Positions 1-25,034 of a stretch of 64,000 nt of DNA are shown here, piece by piece. The DNA is taken from positions 4,774,001-4,838,000 of the forward strand of contig OU612073.1 in assembly GCA_914767715.1 (NCBI GenBank), in the 5' to 3' direction. The notes under the pieces were generated by a model. The model made no database searches. It was not told the DNA's origin and saw nothing but the letters and a program-made list of their open reading frames with translations. The position numbers were made by a program, and so were the translations under genes. Each line of letters opens with the position of its first letter. Within the stretch, counting starts at the first letter, position 1. The stretch is from Membranipora membranacea (Eukaryota > Bryozoa > Gymnolaemata > Cheilostomatida > Membraniporidae).

Positions 1-201
1 GGAAAGAAAACCCTAGCAGTACTCACTACCTCAGATAGTAGCGATCAAATAGCGAGTGTGGTAGTGTTTGTTAATGAAAGACTCCTCGTTTAGTTGAATA
101 CATGCAATAAGCTTGATATCCTTTCAAATTGTCTTCACCACAATTCACTAACTTTGTGTCCATATTCTCCATTGTCAATAGATTGCAAACTTTTACTTCA
201 G

Positions 202-2446
202 GATGTCTTTTGGAGATAGCCAAGAGGAACGCTGGAGGAGGGGCTCGTAAGATGCAGATAAGACCAACCAGATTCCAGTGGACCCAGTACAAGGATGATT
301 TACATTTCTATATTGCTCTTGGAGTTATACCAATCGGGTCTATAATATTTTACGCCAACTTTTTCATAGGTTAGTAGCTCCCATTTAGTGGCAGTTTAGA
401 ATCTGACATCACAGGTGAATGACTTCATCTTTAATCGACCACTGATATGAACCAACGGCAAACCACAAAAAAATATATTACATTGCAAAAAAAGTTTATC
501 TGCTTCATCTTTGCTTATATAGCTGGACGCTGATAGTGCCATCCTATTATCAACCACTACAGTAGGTTTTTTGGGTTGTTGATGATGGAATGCCACTACC
601 AGCAACGCTTGTAATTTTTTAGTACAAACTACTGCAAAAACTAAAATTTAAAGCAGGCAGGCAGTAGTCAAAGCGAAGAATTGATATTCCGGAACATTTC
701 ATGGTATATTTGTTAAATGCTGTAATTTTTCAATCATGCCTCAGGTTCTATAGGATCACACCGGATATTGGCTATCAACACATCAATAGTATTTTGTTGC
801 CGTGTTGAATGTCATTTTTTAAAACATCAAAAAATTAAAATACATACTGTGCTCAGTCTTTAAAGAATTTATTTTCATAAGGCATGTTAGTATTATTATT
901 TCTCTCTCAAATGATGAGCTTATTTTTTCCCTCGATATGATTCTTAACAATTTGTAAAATGCCTTTGAAGGTTTTCTCTTCATTACAGGTAACTCTGAGC
1001 TGGCTGAGATCCCTGAAGACTACGAGCCCAAAGTTTGGGAATATTACAAGGTATGTAATGTATGCCTCTAGTGGTCATTTTAACAAAATCACCTTCTGGC
1101 TGAGCCGGACCTAATAGGGACCTTGTTCTCATGTCAATTACATTCAGGGTGAACGATCGGGACTGATTTTGCCTGATGAGTTGGTTGACGAAATAACTTG
1201 GCTCAAAATTTCTCACTCACTTTAATTCAACCCCCATCCTCTTGTAAATCGTGCATGAGAAAGTGTAGCAACCATAAACATATGTTTATAGTCGCAACTT
1301 TTAATAAGTTTTAAGTTATCTTGCCCTGTATTCATCAAGGAGGGACAACTCTTAATAATGCTATTAATCCTACTATTCTATTAGTACAGGGGTTTTGGGA
1401 CCGAACTCCCTGATTAGTTCAAGAAGAAGTTTATTCACCTGCTAAATATATATTGTAGGCTATTCCTAGAAAGGTTTATTTTAGTTTATTTGATCAGAGG
1501 TGGTATACCTGAGTGATATATAAATGAACGATTAGTTTTTCAAACATTTGAAAACATTGTTTATAGCAAAATCCTAACTTCTAGAGCAACTAGATATGAC
1601 AACTGGATAATTGATGCTTTGTATCAAAATTCTTAGAGTTTTCGTTGTAAGACCAGACATAGAGCAATGTTTATTTTTAAGAGGTAGTATATTGTATTTG
1701 GTTGACGAACAATCTCCAAATTTCATTCAAGATTTCTCATTCATATCTAACTTTTTGTAACGTATATGTTATAGAACCCAATACACCGATGGATGATGAA
1801 GTACATGTACGATGACCCTGTCAAGTTTTACGAGATGGCAGCATGCAAACACGTCCTTGAATTCGAAAAAGTTAGATACAAGTGAGTCGAGCATGCTGAT
1901 TGTGGATTAGTGAAGAGGGCACCTTAGTGTAAATTCTCTGACCTTAAATAGGGTGGAAATAGTGCAAACCGTGATCAAATGAAGAAGGAATGGTACCATG
2001 AGCTCCATTACGTTAGGGGTCTGAGAGCTAAGACTTCAAACTTTGTTCAAATGCATGTGAATTTCACTAACAATATATCTGATCATGGTTTTATTTCCAA
2101 TGATTAATATATGGACAGTACTGAGATCGTTCAATTCAGTACCCTATAAGGCAAGTTTGAAGAATTCCCCAATATAGGATTGTAAGGATCTTCCTTAGAA
2201 TACCTGCCGAAAATTGTATTGAGGAAGGTTTTTGCTTACCCCTACTGCTTTTGATTATTGAGTATGACTGTACTGAATACTTACAGCGTGAGACGAAGTA
2301 TGGTGACAGATATGATGAGACAACAGGATGACTATAGAGGATATTACTTTGAGCCTGCTGTTAATCCCATACCTAAAGAGGCGCTGGACGCAGCAGAACC
2401 AGAACGAAGAGATAACACAGGATCCAATCTATATAACCAATATTAA
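202..2446 (+). CDS. NDUFB5: NDUFB5 (complex I SGDH subunit), 3' four exons, partial
   Basis: Accessory subunit of mitochondrial NADH dehydrogenase (complex I), inner membrane. Exons I place at 202-369, 989-1050, 1775-1881 and 2287-2446 (stop TAA); all three introns are GT-AG and the phases join cleanly. Family marks: a single hydrophobic segment (IALGVIPIGSIIFYANFFIG) followed by the conserved NSELAEIPEDYEPKVWEYYK block, then NPIHRWMMKYMYDDPVKFYE. The last exon gives an acidic, tyrosine-rich tail ending SNLYNQY. The first coding exon, with the mitochondrial presequence, lies left of the window, since the exon at 202 starts in phase. A polyadenylation signal AATAAA is at 2894. An open frame overlapping the last exon at 2328 is a shadow. 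Identification rests on recognition of the ELAEIPE-WEYYK block and gene length. Confidence 0.88.
521..610. repeat. Foldback MITE copy in NDUFB5 intron
   Basis: The arms AGCTGGACGCTGATAGTGCC and the reverse complement of GGAATGCCACTACCAGC are imperfect inverted repeats. They are joined through CCTATTATCAACC and GTTGTTGATGATGG. The same GCTGGTAGTGGCATT / TATTATCAACC sequence recurs at 32650-32712 and inside the element at 53536-53670, so this is a dispersed family. I see no clear target duplication here. Confidence 0.5.
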
Positions 2447-4025
2447 TGTACTGCTGGACTGTTCAGTGCCCTACACCTACAGTTTGGTGAGGGTACTGAC
2501 TGGTGAAAAGCTGTGTACATTAGGTCAATTTTTCATTATGTATGGATGTGCTTCTCGGGCTTTCCAATATGCAGTATCTCTTTTCTGTTTTTACCAAGTA
2601 GTGTGATAATATATCGCATTGATGAGTTTGGAGTGTTCATTTCAATTGTGGTGGCTGGAAGACATTAATTCTAGGCCAGGCTACAATTGCAAAGTTGTGT
2701 TCCCTCGCTAAGATGTTTTTAAGCTGAGAAAACATTAGTTGATCGGGTGTACATTTTGTTGTGGTCGGTTTGGTATTGATATTTGATTTATTCTGGCTTT
2801 TCAATGCTGCACATCAGTATCCTATATTCAGAATTACTGCAGGAGATAAATTCTCACTTCCACCCTATTGGGTTCAGGTCAATTTTGTGTGCCAATAAAT
2901 GTTCGATTTTGGTCTGAAACTTCCATATTTTAGTTATATGCCATACTGATGCAAGTCATTGTTACATGACGTCTTGCTTGCAACTGCGCTTTACAAGTCA
3001 TTTTGTCTCTGGACAAAGCTGACATAATATAACAAATGTTTCATCTCTAACAAATCCAAAGAATGGACCCTGCAATGCTTGCAAATCACGATCTCAAAAA
3101 ATGTGAAATGCCCCTTTTGCGACATTTGCACTTGTACGTGATTTGACAGTCAAGTGAATTTAGTTAAACACAATTTTGTACACTTATCCGATCCACAGAG
3201 GTGGCTACCAGTACAGTAGTCTAAGCTCCCCAAGACTCCTGCTTCCCACCAGACAGCCTCCCAGTGTTGAACTAATGCCAAACTCTCTCTGTGGCATCCA
3301 CAGTAAACATAATCTCACTCAGATCACCTTGCCATGATCATGAAATGGTGAGCATGTGCAAAAATATGCACAAAGAAAATGAAAAGCAGATTCACCTGTT
3401 GAATTTTATGTAGGTTTTCTCTATTCCTTCGCAATTCATCATAAGACAGGACAGCAGGTTTAATCAGTATTATATATTGACATGTCTAACCATGCAAATT
3501 GTATCCAGAAAAAAAACTACGCTGTTTTGTGACAACAATAAAATTTAAGCCGTAGACGGGTGACAAAAAATACAACGTTAGATCATTTTTTTGCTTTCTT
3601 TATGGGTTTGAGAGCAACTCAAGAAAAAAAACAACTGAGGCATGGATGGACGGATAATAACTTCCAAGTTGGCAGTGCAGTAAAGACCAAATTTTAGACC
3701 CTGTCTCCAAAACCGGGTAATTAAAACTTAATTTGGGGAGCATCTGAGCAATAAAATCATAGTACTACATCCTTGACGGGTTATAAGAAATAATGGTGTA
3801 TCTACACAAATGCAATAATATGATTGTAATGCACATGAATTTCGAGTGAAGACAAGAAAAAATAGAGAAATACTAAGTTAAAGGAGCTATCGAGGGAAGG
3901 GAAAATACCGAAAGGGTCGGCTACGATAATGTACCATTGCATCATCTGTTCAATAAGATCAGAGGTCAATCCTGGAGTCTGTTTAGTCTGAATAGGTAGC
4001 GCTTATTATGGATTCTATTTTCAGC
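2447..4025. other. Intergenic spacer, convergent 3' ends
   Basis: Spacer between the NDUFB5 stop (+) and the PDE6D stop (-), which are tail to tail. It holds the NDUFB5 polyadenylation signal AATAAA at 2894-2899 and presumably both 3' UTRs. I see no convincing coding exon or repeat in the rest. Confidence 0.6.
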
Positions 4026-14015
<9,990 letters not shown>

Positions 14016-14525
14016 ACTGGCTGTTTAACTTCAGCTTGATAGTGTCTCCAAGACCTCTATGACTATGCTACAATGTATGTTGTGAATGATAAGAAATTCA
14101 GCTGAAAAGCCCCAAGAAATTCCTTCAAGTCACCTGTCTCAAGGAAAAATTGTTTACAAGTTCCCCGAGAAACCTCGCGTCATGCGAGAGCTGTAACCTT
14201 GTTTCCTTGTTACAGTACAGATGCTGGGAAATGATGTCAACACCATTATGAGCTAAAGAAACTGAGCTTTAGGTTCACATTGATATGTTTGAGAAAAGTT
14301 GAGACGTTTATATGATGATTCATCAATTTTTTATGAACAGCTCAAGTCCAACTCTTGTGTAACATTCACTTTTACATCACCATACCCTGGCATTTACTAC
14401 TGCAGCAGTCCACTTGCTTACTAGGCACACAGACCTGACCCTGCAACACTTTGATCTGCATATCTTTAGTGTGGAGTTACTTTGTCTGTTTATCTGCTCA
14501 CATTACATCAACTCAGGAGGAATCA
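14016..14525. promoter_or_regulatory. Bidirectional promoter region, PDE6D / C1orf50-like
   Basis: Only 510 bp separate the PDE6D start codon (14015, minus) from the DUF2452 start codon (14526, plus). Both genes must be driven from this interval unless distant 5' UTR exons exist. No TATA box is obvious. A short GC-richer stretch at 14160-14200 is the only local compositional change I see. Confidence 0.55.
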
Positions 14526-17276
<2,751 letters not shown>

Positions 17277-18732
17277 AACGACATTCCCAAAGTTCTATAA
17301 ACCAAAGTCTGCCCAATTTTCCCTCTCAACTTTTTTTATCTATCCTCTTATATATGGCAGATGTTCCAATCTGTTATCTTTTCAGCTGCTTGTTGCTGAC
17401 CTTCTAAACGTTTTATCACTGGGAGCAGATGAGTCAGTTCCATGTATCCCTTTTAAGCAATCAACATTATTTTTGTATTTTGTATCAATGTCATTTTAAG
17501 TTATCTCTTTAGTGCAATTATAACCTACGAAGAAAGACTGCCTTTCCAGTATTTTCTCACTTGATTTGATGCTGTATTTTGGTATCTCTAGAAACTAGAT
17601 GACACTGAAAGTGTGTCAAGTTGAACAGAGCTGTGTTGTGATTACTCTAATCGAGTATCATATGTCACCTTCTCTGTTCGGTTATCGACAACTTAATTAA
17701 TTGGATGCTCATATAACAAAGTTTCTGGTTTGAATCAATAAAACCTGGAAAATTGAGACTTCGCAAAAAACTCTGGTGGCAGACTACGAGCTGATAGCGT
17801 GCTGTGAAAAAAAAACAGGTTCAGGGGAGAGGGTAAGTGATATTTGATCCGATGCAAGCAACATTGAACTGCTTCATGACTTGGACTGGTGATAGGATAG
17901 GTGAGCATTTGATATCTATGAGAGTGTAGAGTAGGGGAAGGGTCATTGGCATTTTTTAGTGATGCCCTTCATTTCCACCTCACAATAAGATAGCAATGAG
18001 ACAAGGCTATAGCTGCTTGATAGTGTAACACTGCTGGGGACTTTGAACTGGTATAGTGACAATGAAAGTGACACTGATTTTTGTAACATCCGGTATGCCT
18101 AGATCAAGTCTGATCTAGTTGATTGGCATTCCAGGTCAGGCCAGGTGGAAGCAACTCCAAATGCAGGCAAATGGCCCAAACTTGTTCTCAAACAAATGTT
18201 GATAAAACAATCTTAATGTTCAATGAGTGTTTTGGTTGTTATTAAAACTCAATGTTACAGAGGCATACTTATTTATTATGTGACCATGATGTGTAATGAA
18301 TCAATGATATAAAGAAAACTGTATAATATTCATACTAGCCAGCATGCTTACCGACTCATGCGACATTAATTGGTAGTCACATATATGTCACGGATATAAC
18401 AACTCATCTTTTATCATAAGTATCTAGAAAATAGCAATCTCAAAACCTTAAACGTGGCAGTGACATAAATCTTGGTTTTGATGTATTATTTAAGAACCGG
18501 GAATATGATAGTAATATTAGTTGTGTGTCTCCACGGATATCTCAGTATAGTTTAGAGGTAGAAAGAGTCAAGTGCGGCCAGCAGCTACCGTCAACCTTGC
18601 CTCAAAAAACCATAATTTATTCATGGAAAAAGAGAGGACAAGCACCACGGATTTGTAGGTGGGGGTAGGATTTTCTTGGCCTGAAACCGCAGGAGTTTTA
18701 CTCTCCTTTTGACTCTGTATTCAGTTTAGTGT
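17277..18732. other. Spacer, 3' flank of C1orf50-like gene
   Basis: AT-rich spacer. It contains the C1orf50-like polyadenylation signal AATAAA at 17737. No exon, tRNA or clear repeat is visible beyond short homopolymer runs. Confidence 0.5.
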
Positions 18733-19555
18733 CTATAGGTAATGTAGCAGAGGTCGTAGTAGTCTCTGTTCGTAAGTGTTCATGTAGTTGGTGCATCTAT
18801 CTGGACTGTTCTGCTGATGTGTTGATCTTCTTGTATCCTTAATATTATCTCTTTCCTTTTCTTCCGCTCTGCCTACCATACCGGCACCTACAAAAAAATG
18901 TTGAGTGAGTTCATGGGTTGTCATATAAGGTTTAGCCATTACGTTACTCTCGTAGGGATGGCACAGTAATCTGAGAACCGATATTTTGTTCACCATTTTC
19001 TGAATATTATTATGGGAGCGTGAATCAGTTTTTTGATGAGAAAACTTATCTCGCATTGTGTGAACTTCCACATCACCTATAGCAATAATAGAATGTACGT
19101 CCTTACACTAACGCTCAGTATTTGTATTTACTTTAGCCATATCATGCTGTCTAACCTGAACAATAAACTATACAATTGTCATCATACATGGGAAATTTGG
19201 CTTATAGCTTACAACCAAAATAATAACTCAGCTAGACTACCTGTTTCCGGATGGGGTGTATTCAAAAATAAGGAATATTTGTGGATTCCAGTTCCTAAAT
19301 ATTTTCTTGTATTCACGCCTTTTTTTATAGTTTTCATTGATGACTCATAAGAACGAGACCAACATGCCACTCAGGTTCACCCCTGCTATTTTTGACAGCT
19401 AAATTCTCCAAGAATTTTCTAAAATTCTCGGATATAAAAGCGGGATCCCTTGTGTCTTGAAAAATATCATCTAAGAATTTGATTTTGTTTGCTGTACAGG
19501 TAGATCTAACTAGTTGACACTCTAAATACCTTCTATAATCTTCCACAGTAACAAG
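18733..19555 (-). CDS. Unknown gene, two putative terminal exons, partial
   Basis: A minus-strand exon 19555-19381 (58 codons plus 1 nt; starts LVTVEDYRRYLECQL after an AG) can join exon 18887-18733 (acceptor tttttttgtag; ends TAG) in phase. The product ends NSRGAGMVGRAEEKERDNIK, then a basic stretch and LLRPLLHYL. Helical, charged composition suggests a real C-terminus (109 residues here). The donor GTGAAC is weak. I recognise no family. Upstream exons are not fixed; the splice-signal-bearing array at 20-24 kb lies on the same strand and may belong to it. The open frame between the two exons is treated as intron. Confidence 0.3.
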
Positions 19556-19857
19556 CTAGTACTCCACAGAATTGCCAATGGGCCAAAATGATCAACCTCA
19601 GCTTCCTTCCATGGTGCTGCTAGGAGTTCAAAACTCGACATTGATTCTTAAGAACTCGGCTTACTACTATATGGTACTTATGCTCAATGCCTTCTTTCTA
19701 TTCCCATCACCAAACTCTATAAAACAAGAAAATATTTTTCAACATCAATTAGAGAAGTTATCACACAGCTCAATTCAAAATTACGCTGAGCATTATCCAC
19801 AATATCTACAGTGATGAGTCAGTGCCCTTACATGGTGGTTTTATACCTGGTGATACT

Positions 19858-19913
19858 AACCTTGTCATGTGGCTACTCTTTTGGTATGAGGAGTAGCCGC
19901 GTGACAAGGCTTA
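19858..19913. repeat. CCTTGTCA foldback element, copy 1
   Basis: A stem-loop with arms CCTTGTCATGTGGCTACTC and GGAGTAGCCGCGTGACAAGG around an 11-bp loop. The same CCTTGTCA...TGACAAGG arrangement occurs at 56574-56631, where an 8-bp target duplication is present. No target duplication is visible at this copy. Confidence 0.6.
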
Positions 19914-20039
19914 GACAACATGTAGATTCGTAATACAATAATAATCACTCTATCTCCGTCAGTAACCAACACCACTCAAACTTCGTCTAAAACTGGGAAA
20001 TACAAAGTATTGAATGTCGTTCCTGTATTTTAGACATCA

Positions 20040-23000
20040 GCCTTCTCACATTCTTTTTACCCACCGCTTTTCATAGTTCAAAGCCATATCCATATGTAAT
20101 GAAGCTTATAACAAAATTTGCAGATGGTCGTGGCAGTATTGCTGACAATCATGTACCTCCCAGAATATCTCTGTAAGTCTGAAAAAATGGAAATGTCGGG
20201 TTGATAATACATTATTATCGTTGAAGAGCACAGACGTATATATACCACAGTGTTGAAGAGTGTTGCTGCAATTAAACCAAGCTAAATTATAACATTGTTT
20301 ATGTTACTTACTTCCTCTGTAAAAGTTCAATACCATATCCTATAGAGATTGCAACATTATTACTAGTGATGGTCCATTGATGACGTTTCCAAGTTTTATG
20401 TCAACCCAAACTATTTCTGCATGTAGCCGGTCTCCGATCGCCTTTTCTGAAACAAGGGAAGGTTTGGGTGGAAAGCACATTATTATCATTGAAAAGTGTT
20501 ACAGTAATTTAGCCGGCTAAAGTGCCATTCTTTTATGTTACTTACCATTGAATGCGATGTCCTATATTTGCTTGCAGTGACCTTACCTATCACCTCAGGT
20601 CTTTTCTGCCAGCTCAACCCTCCCTTTCTTCATCACCAAATATGTTCTCTGAAACAGAGGAAGAATCGGCGTGAATATACATGATATTGAAAAGTGATTA
20701 GCCGGCTAAAATATCATTGTACTTATGTTATTTACTATTCAATGCAGTGTCCTATGTTTGCTAGTGTTGACTTACCTTTCACATCAGGTCTTTTTGGCCA
20801 GCTCAACCCTCTCTGAAACAGGGGAGTTTTTTTCTGAAACAGGGGAAGAATCGGCGTGAATATACATGATATTGAAAAGTGTTACGGTAATTTGGTAGGC
20901 TAAAACCTCCTTTTTTATGTTACTTACCATTGAATGCGATGTCCTATATTTGCTTGTGGTGACCTTACCTATCACCTCAGGTCTTTTCTGCCAGCTCAAC
21001 CTTCCCTTTCTTCATCGTCAACTATGTTCTCTGAAACAGAGGAAGAATCGGCGTGAATATACATGATATTGAAAAGTGTTACGGTAATTTAGCAGGCTAA
21101 AATATCATTGTACTTATGTTATTTACCATTCAATGCAGTGTCCCATGTTTGCTAGTGTTGACTTACCTTTCACATCAGGTCTTTTTGGCCAGCTCAACCC
21201 TCTCTGAAACAGGGGAGTTTTTTTCTGAAACAGGGGAAGAATCAGCTTGAATATATGATATTGAAAAGTGTTACTGTAATTTAGCCGGCTAAAATGTTAT
21301 TTTTTTATGTTACTTACCATTGAATGCGATGTCCTATATTTGCTTGCAGTGACCTTACCTATCACCTCGGGTCTTTTCTGCCAGTTCAACCCTCCCTTTT
21401 CTTCATCATCAACTACGTTCTCTGAAACAGAGGAAGAATCGGCGTGAATATACATGATATTGAAAAGTGATATGGTAATTTAGCCGGCTAAAATATCATT
21501 GTACTTATGTTATTTACCATTCAATGCAGTGTCCTATGTTTGCTAGTGTTGACTTACCTTTCACATCAGGTCTTTTTGGCCAGCTCAACCCTCTCTGAAA
21601 CAGGGGAGTTTTTTTCTGAAACAGGGGAAGAATCGGCTTGAATATATGATATTGAAAAGTGTTACGGTAATTTGGTAGGCTAAAATCTCCTTTTTTTATG
21701 TTACTTACCATTGAATGCGATGTCCTATATTTGCTTGCAGTGACCTTACCTATCACCTCAGGTCTTTTCTGCCAGCTCAACCCTCCCTTTCTTCATCACC
21801 AAATATGTTCTCTGAAACAGAGGAAGAATCGGCGTGAATATACATGATATTGAAAAGTGATTAGCCGGCTTAAATATCATTGTACTTATGTTATTTACCA
21901 TTCAATGCAGTGTCCTATGTTTGCTAGTGTTGACTTACCTTTCACATCAGGTCTTTTTGGCCAGCTCAACCCTCTCTGAAACAGGGGAGTTTTTTTCTGA
22001 AACAGGGGAAGAATCGGCTTGAATATATGATATTGAAAAGTGTTACGGTAATTTGGTAGGCTAAAATCTCCTTTTTTTATGTTACTTACCATTGAATGCG
22101 ATGTCCTATATTTGCTTGCAGTGACCTTACCTATCACCTCAGGTCTTTTCTGCCAGCTCAACCCTCCCTTTCTTCATCACCAAATATGTTCTCTGAAACA
22201 GAGGAAGAATCGGCGTGAATATACATGATACTGAAAAGTGATTAGCCGGCTAAAATATCATTGTACTTATGTTATTTACCATTCAATGCAGTGTCCTATG
22301 TTTGCTAGTGTTGACTTACCTTTCACATCAGGTCTTTTTGGCCAGCTCAACCCTCTCTGAAACAGGGGAGTTTTTTTCTGAAACAGGGGAAGAATCGGCG
22401 GGAATATACATGATATTGAAAAGTGTTACTGTAATTTAGCAGGCTAAAATGTCATTTTCTTATGTTACTTACCATTGAATGTGATGTCCTATATTTGCTT
22501 GCGGTGACCTTACCTATCACCTCAGGTCTTTTCTGCCAGCTCAACCCTCCCTCTCTTCATCATCAACTACATTTTCTAAAACAGAGGAAGAATCGGCATG
22601 AATATACATGATATTGAAAAGTTATACGGTAATTTAGCAGGCTAAAATATCATTGTATTTATGTTTATTACCACTCAATGCAGTGTCCTATGTTTGCTAG
22701 CGTTGACTCACCTTTCACATCAGGTCTTTTTGGCCAGCTCAACCCTCTCTGAAACAGGGGAGTTTTCTCTGAAACAGGGGAAGAATCGGCGTGAATATAC
22801 ATGACACTGAAGAGTGTTACTGTAATTTGGCCGGCTAAAGTGCCATTCTTTTATGTTACTTACCATTGAATGCGATATCCTTGTTTGCTGGTGGTGACCT
22901 TACCTATCACCTCAGGTCTTTTCGGCCAGTTCAACCCTCCCTTTTCTTCATCATCAACTACGTTCTCTAAAACAGAGGAAGAATCGGCGTGAATATACAT

Positions 23001-24430
23001 GACATTGATAAGTGTTACGGTAAATTAGCAGGCTAAAATATCATTGTACTTATGTTATTTACCATTCAATGCAGTGTCCTATGTTTGCAGTGTTGACTTA
23101 CCTTTCACATCAGGTCTTTTTGGCCAGCTCAACCCTTTCTGAAACAGGGGAAGAATTGGCTTGAATATATGATATTGAAAAGTGTTACTGTAATTTAGCC
23201 GGCTAAAATGTCATTTTCTTATGTTACTTACCATTGAATGTAGTGTCCTATATTTGCTTGCGGTGACCTTACCTATCACTTCAGATCTTTTCTGCCAGCT
23301 CAACCCTCCCTCTCTCCATCATCAACTACGTTCTCTAAAACAGAGGGATAATCGGCGTGAATATACATGATATTGATAAGTGTTACGGTAATTCAGCAGG
23401 CTAAAATCTCATTGTATTTATGTTATTTACCATACAATTCAGTGCCCTATGTTTGCTAGTGTTGGCTTACCTTTCACATCAGGTCTTTTTGGCCAGCTCA
23501 ACCCTCTCTGAAACAGAGTTTTCTCTGAAACAGGGGAAGAATCAGCGTGAATATACATGACATTGAAGAGTGTTACTGTTATTTAGCCGTCTAAAATGTC
23601 ATTTCTTTATGTTACTTACCATTGAATGCGATGTTTCTATATTTGCTGGTGGTGACCTTACCTATCACCTCAGGTCTTTTCGGCCAGCTCAACCCTCCCT
23701 TTTTTCACCATTAGATGATATGGGAGGGAGGGGAATTCTCTGAAACAAGGGAGGATTTAGCATGAGTATACATGACATTAAAAAGTGATACTGTAATTGA
23801 GCCAGCTAAAATTTTTTCTCTCCCCAATTATATAACAAAATACGGTTGGTTTGAGATTGAAATTATTATATATATATATTATTGGAATAATAAGAATATA
23901 CAGTTCAGGGTTGATTGGTAATGAAAACACCAATTGTGTTATGAAATATTAGGGAACGTAGTACCCTTACAGTTTGGGTGAACAAATCACCACGGCGCTA
24001 CGAATCAGATATGGTTCAGTGCGATTTTACCACTACAGAATTATGGACTGCAGCCCATAGCGCACTTTTGTCTAGGGTCGCCAACCCTTACCAGCATTTT
24101 CAGGCTTTGACCAAAAATTCAGAAAGATCAGCGCATTAACAAGCTGCATGCCGCTGACTGGAATGCGAAAGCTTGCATACCACAGCCAATAGGAATATGA
24201 CAGTGGTAAATTAAGGATATGATATATATATGTAAGTTTAAGGATTGTCTTTTCTTGCACAAGAAGAAGACAACTAATAATTATCCCTAAAAAACAAAGC
24301 TTTGTCGAGGAAAACTTGTATTTCTTCATGTTACTTACCATTCAATGCAGTGTCCTATGTTTGCTTGTTATAGCATTGTATATCGTATCAGGCATTTTAG
24401 GTCAGCTCCACTTTCCCTTTCTTCATTATC
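20040..24430 (-). repeat. Dimeric tandem array with splice signals, about 190-bp monomers
   Basis: Two related monomer types alternate as dimers of 367-393 bp (often 381). A type (TTACCATTGAATGCGATGTC) occurs near 20547, 20931, 21317, 21710, 22091, 22472, 22862, 23229 and 23612. B type (CAATGCAGTGTCCTATGTTT) occurs near 20740, 21131, 21511, 21903, 22283, 22676, 23066 and 23446. Diverged relatives lie near 20060, 20320 and 24330. Central copies are nearly identical and edge copies diverged, as expected from unequal exchange. Read on the minus strand, every monomer has a CTGTTTCAG acceptor and GTAAGT-like donors, so it resembles an array of duplicated short exons. In most A copies a 1-bp deletion closes the best reading frame, so coding capacity is doubtful. 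Confidence 0.8.
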
Positions 24431-25034
24431 AAAATTTCAAATCAGGAGTCATCGCCTGGTCGGGGATCGATCTGGACCAACAGATTGACACACATTATAC
24501 ATCCCGCTATCATGTCGCTGGTCCATCTTTCTCTGTAACAGGGATAGAATGGGATTGAAAGGCTTGCGAATATTTGCAGTTGTGGTGGGTAATCTCCTGT
24601 GTTGACCGCTCCCACCCTTGAGAGTTCTGGGGTTCATCTATCATCATGTATTCAAGTTTGTCCTTGGACTGCATCATGTGCTTCTCAAACATCTAATCAT
24701 TATTTATGTAACTAACTAATTGGAACCAGCCCCATGACCTTCAACAGCACTTAGCACTCTAAAGGTTCAGTGATCTGACCAACTGACCCATCTCTTACTC
24801 CCGAATTAAATAACACAGATATTGGTTTAATGTTTCACTCACAGTAACTCGGAGTAAGCTAGGCTTCTAGAATGAAGACTAATCAGGACTTTTACTCCTA
24901 TTGTCTTCCACAGTAATGTTGGCGACCATCTGCTTTGGCTACCATTCTACTGCTTCTGTAAACCACGCGTACCAAAAAGACAGCTAAATTTGAAGTGATG
25001 CATTGCTAGTAGTAGTAGTAGTAGTAGTAGTAGG
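24431..25034. other. Spacer with (AGT)n microsatellite
   Basis: No gene seen. A TAG/AGT trinucleotide run at about 25008-25034 was the target of the transposon that starts at 25035. Confidence 0.5.

Noticed and set aside
2328-2606. 92-codon ORF overlapping the last NDUFB5 exon
   Set aside because: It is a different frame from the conserved NDUFB5 C-terminus and has no family similarity.
21514-22161. Two identical 88-codon minus-strand ORFs in the array
   Set aside because: They run through both splice donors and acceptors of the repeat and start without ATG; identity reflects unit homogenisation, not proven genes.
20040-24430. CRISPR array
   Set aside because: Repeats are tandem dimers of related monomers without unique spacers, in animal DNA.
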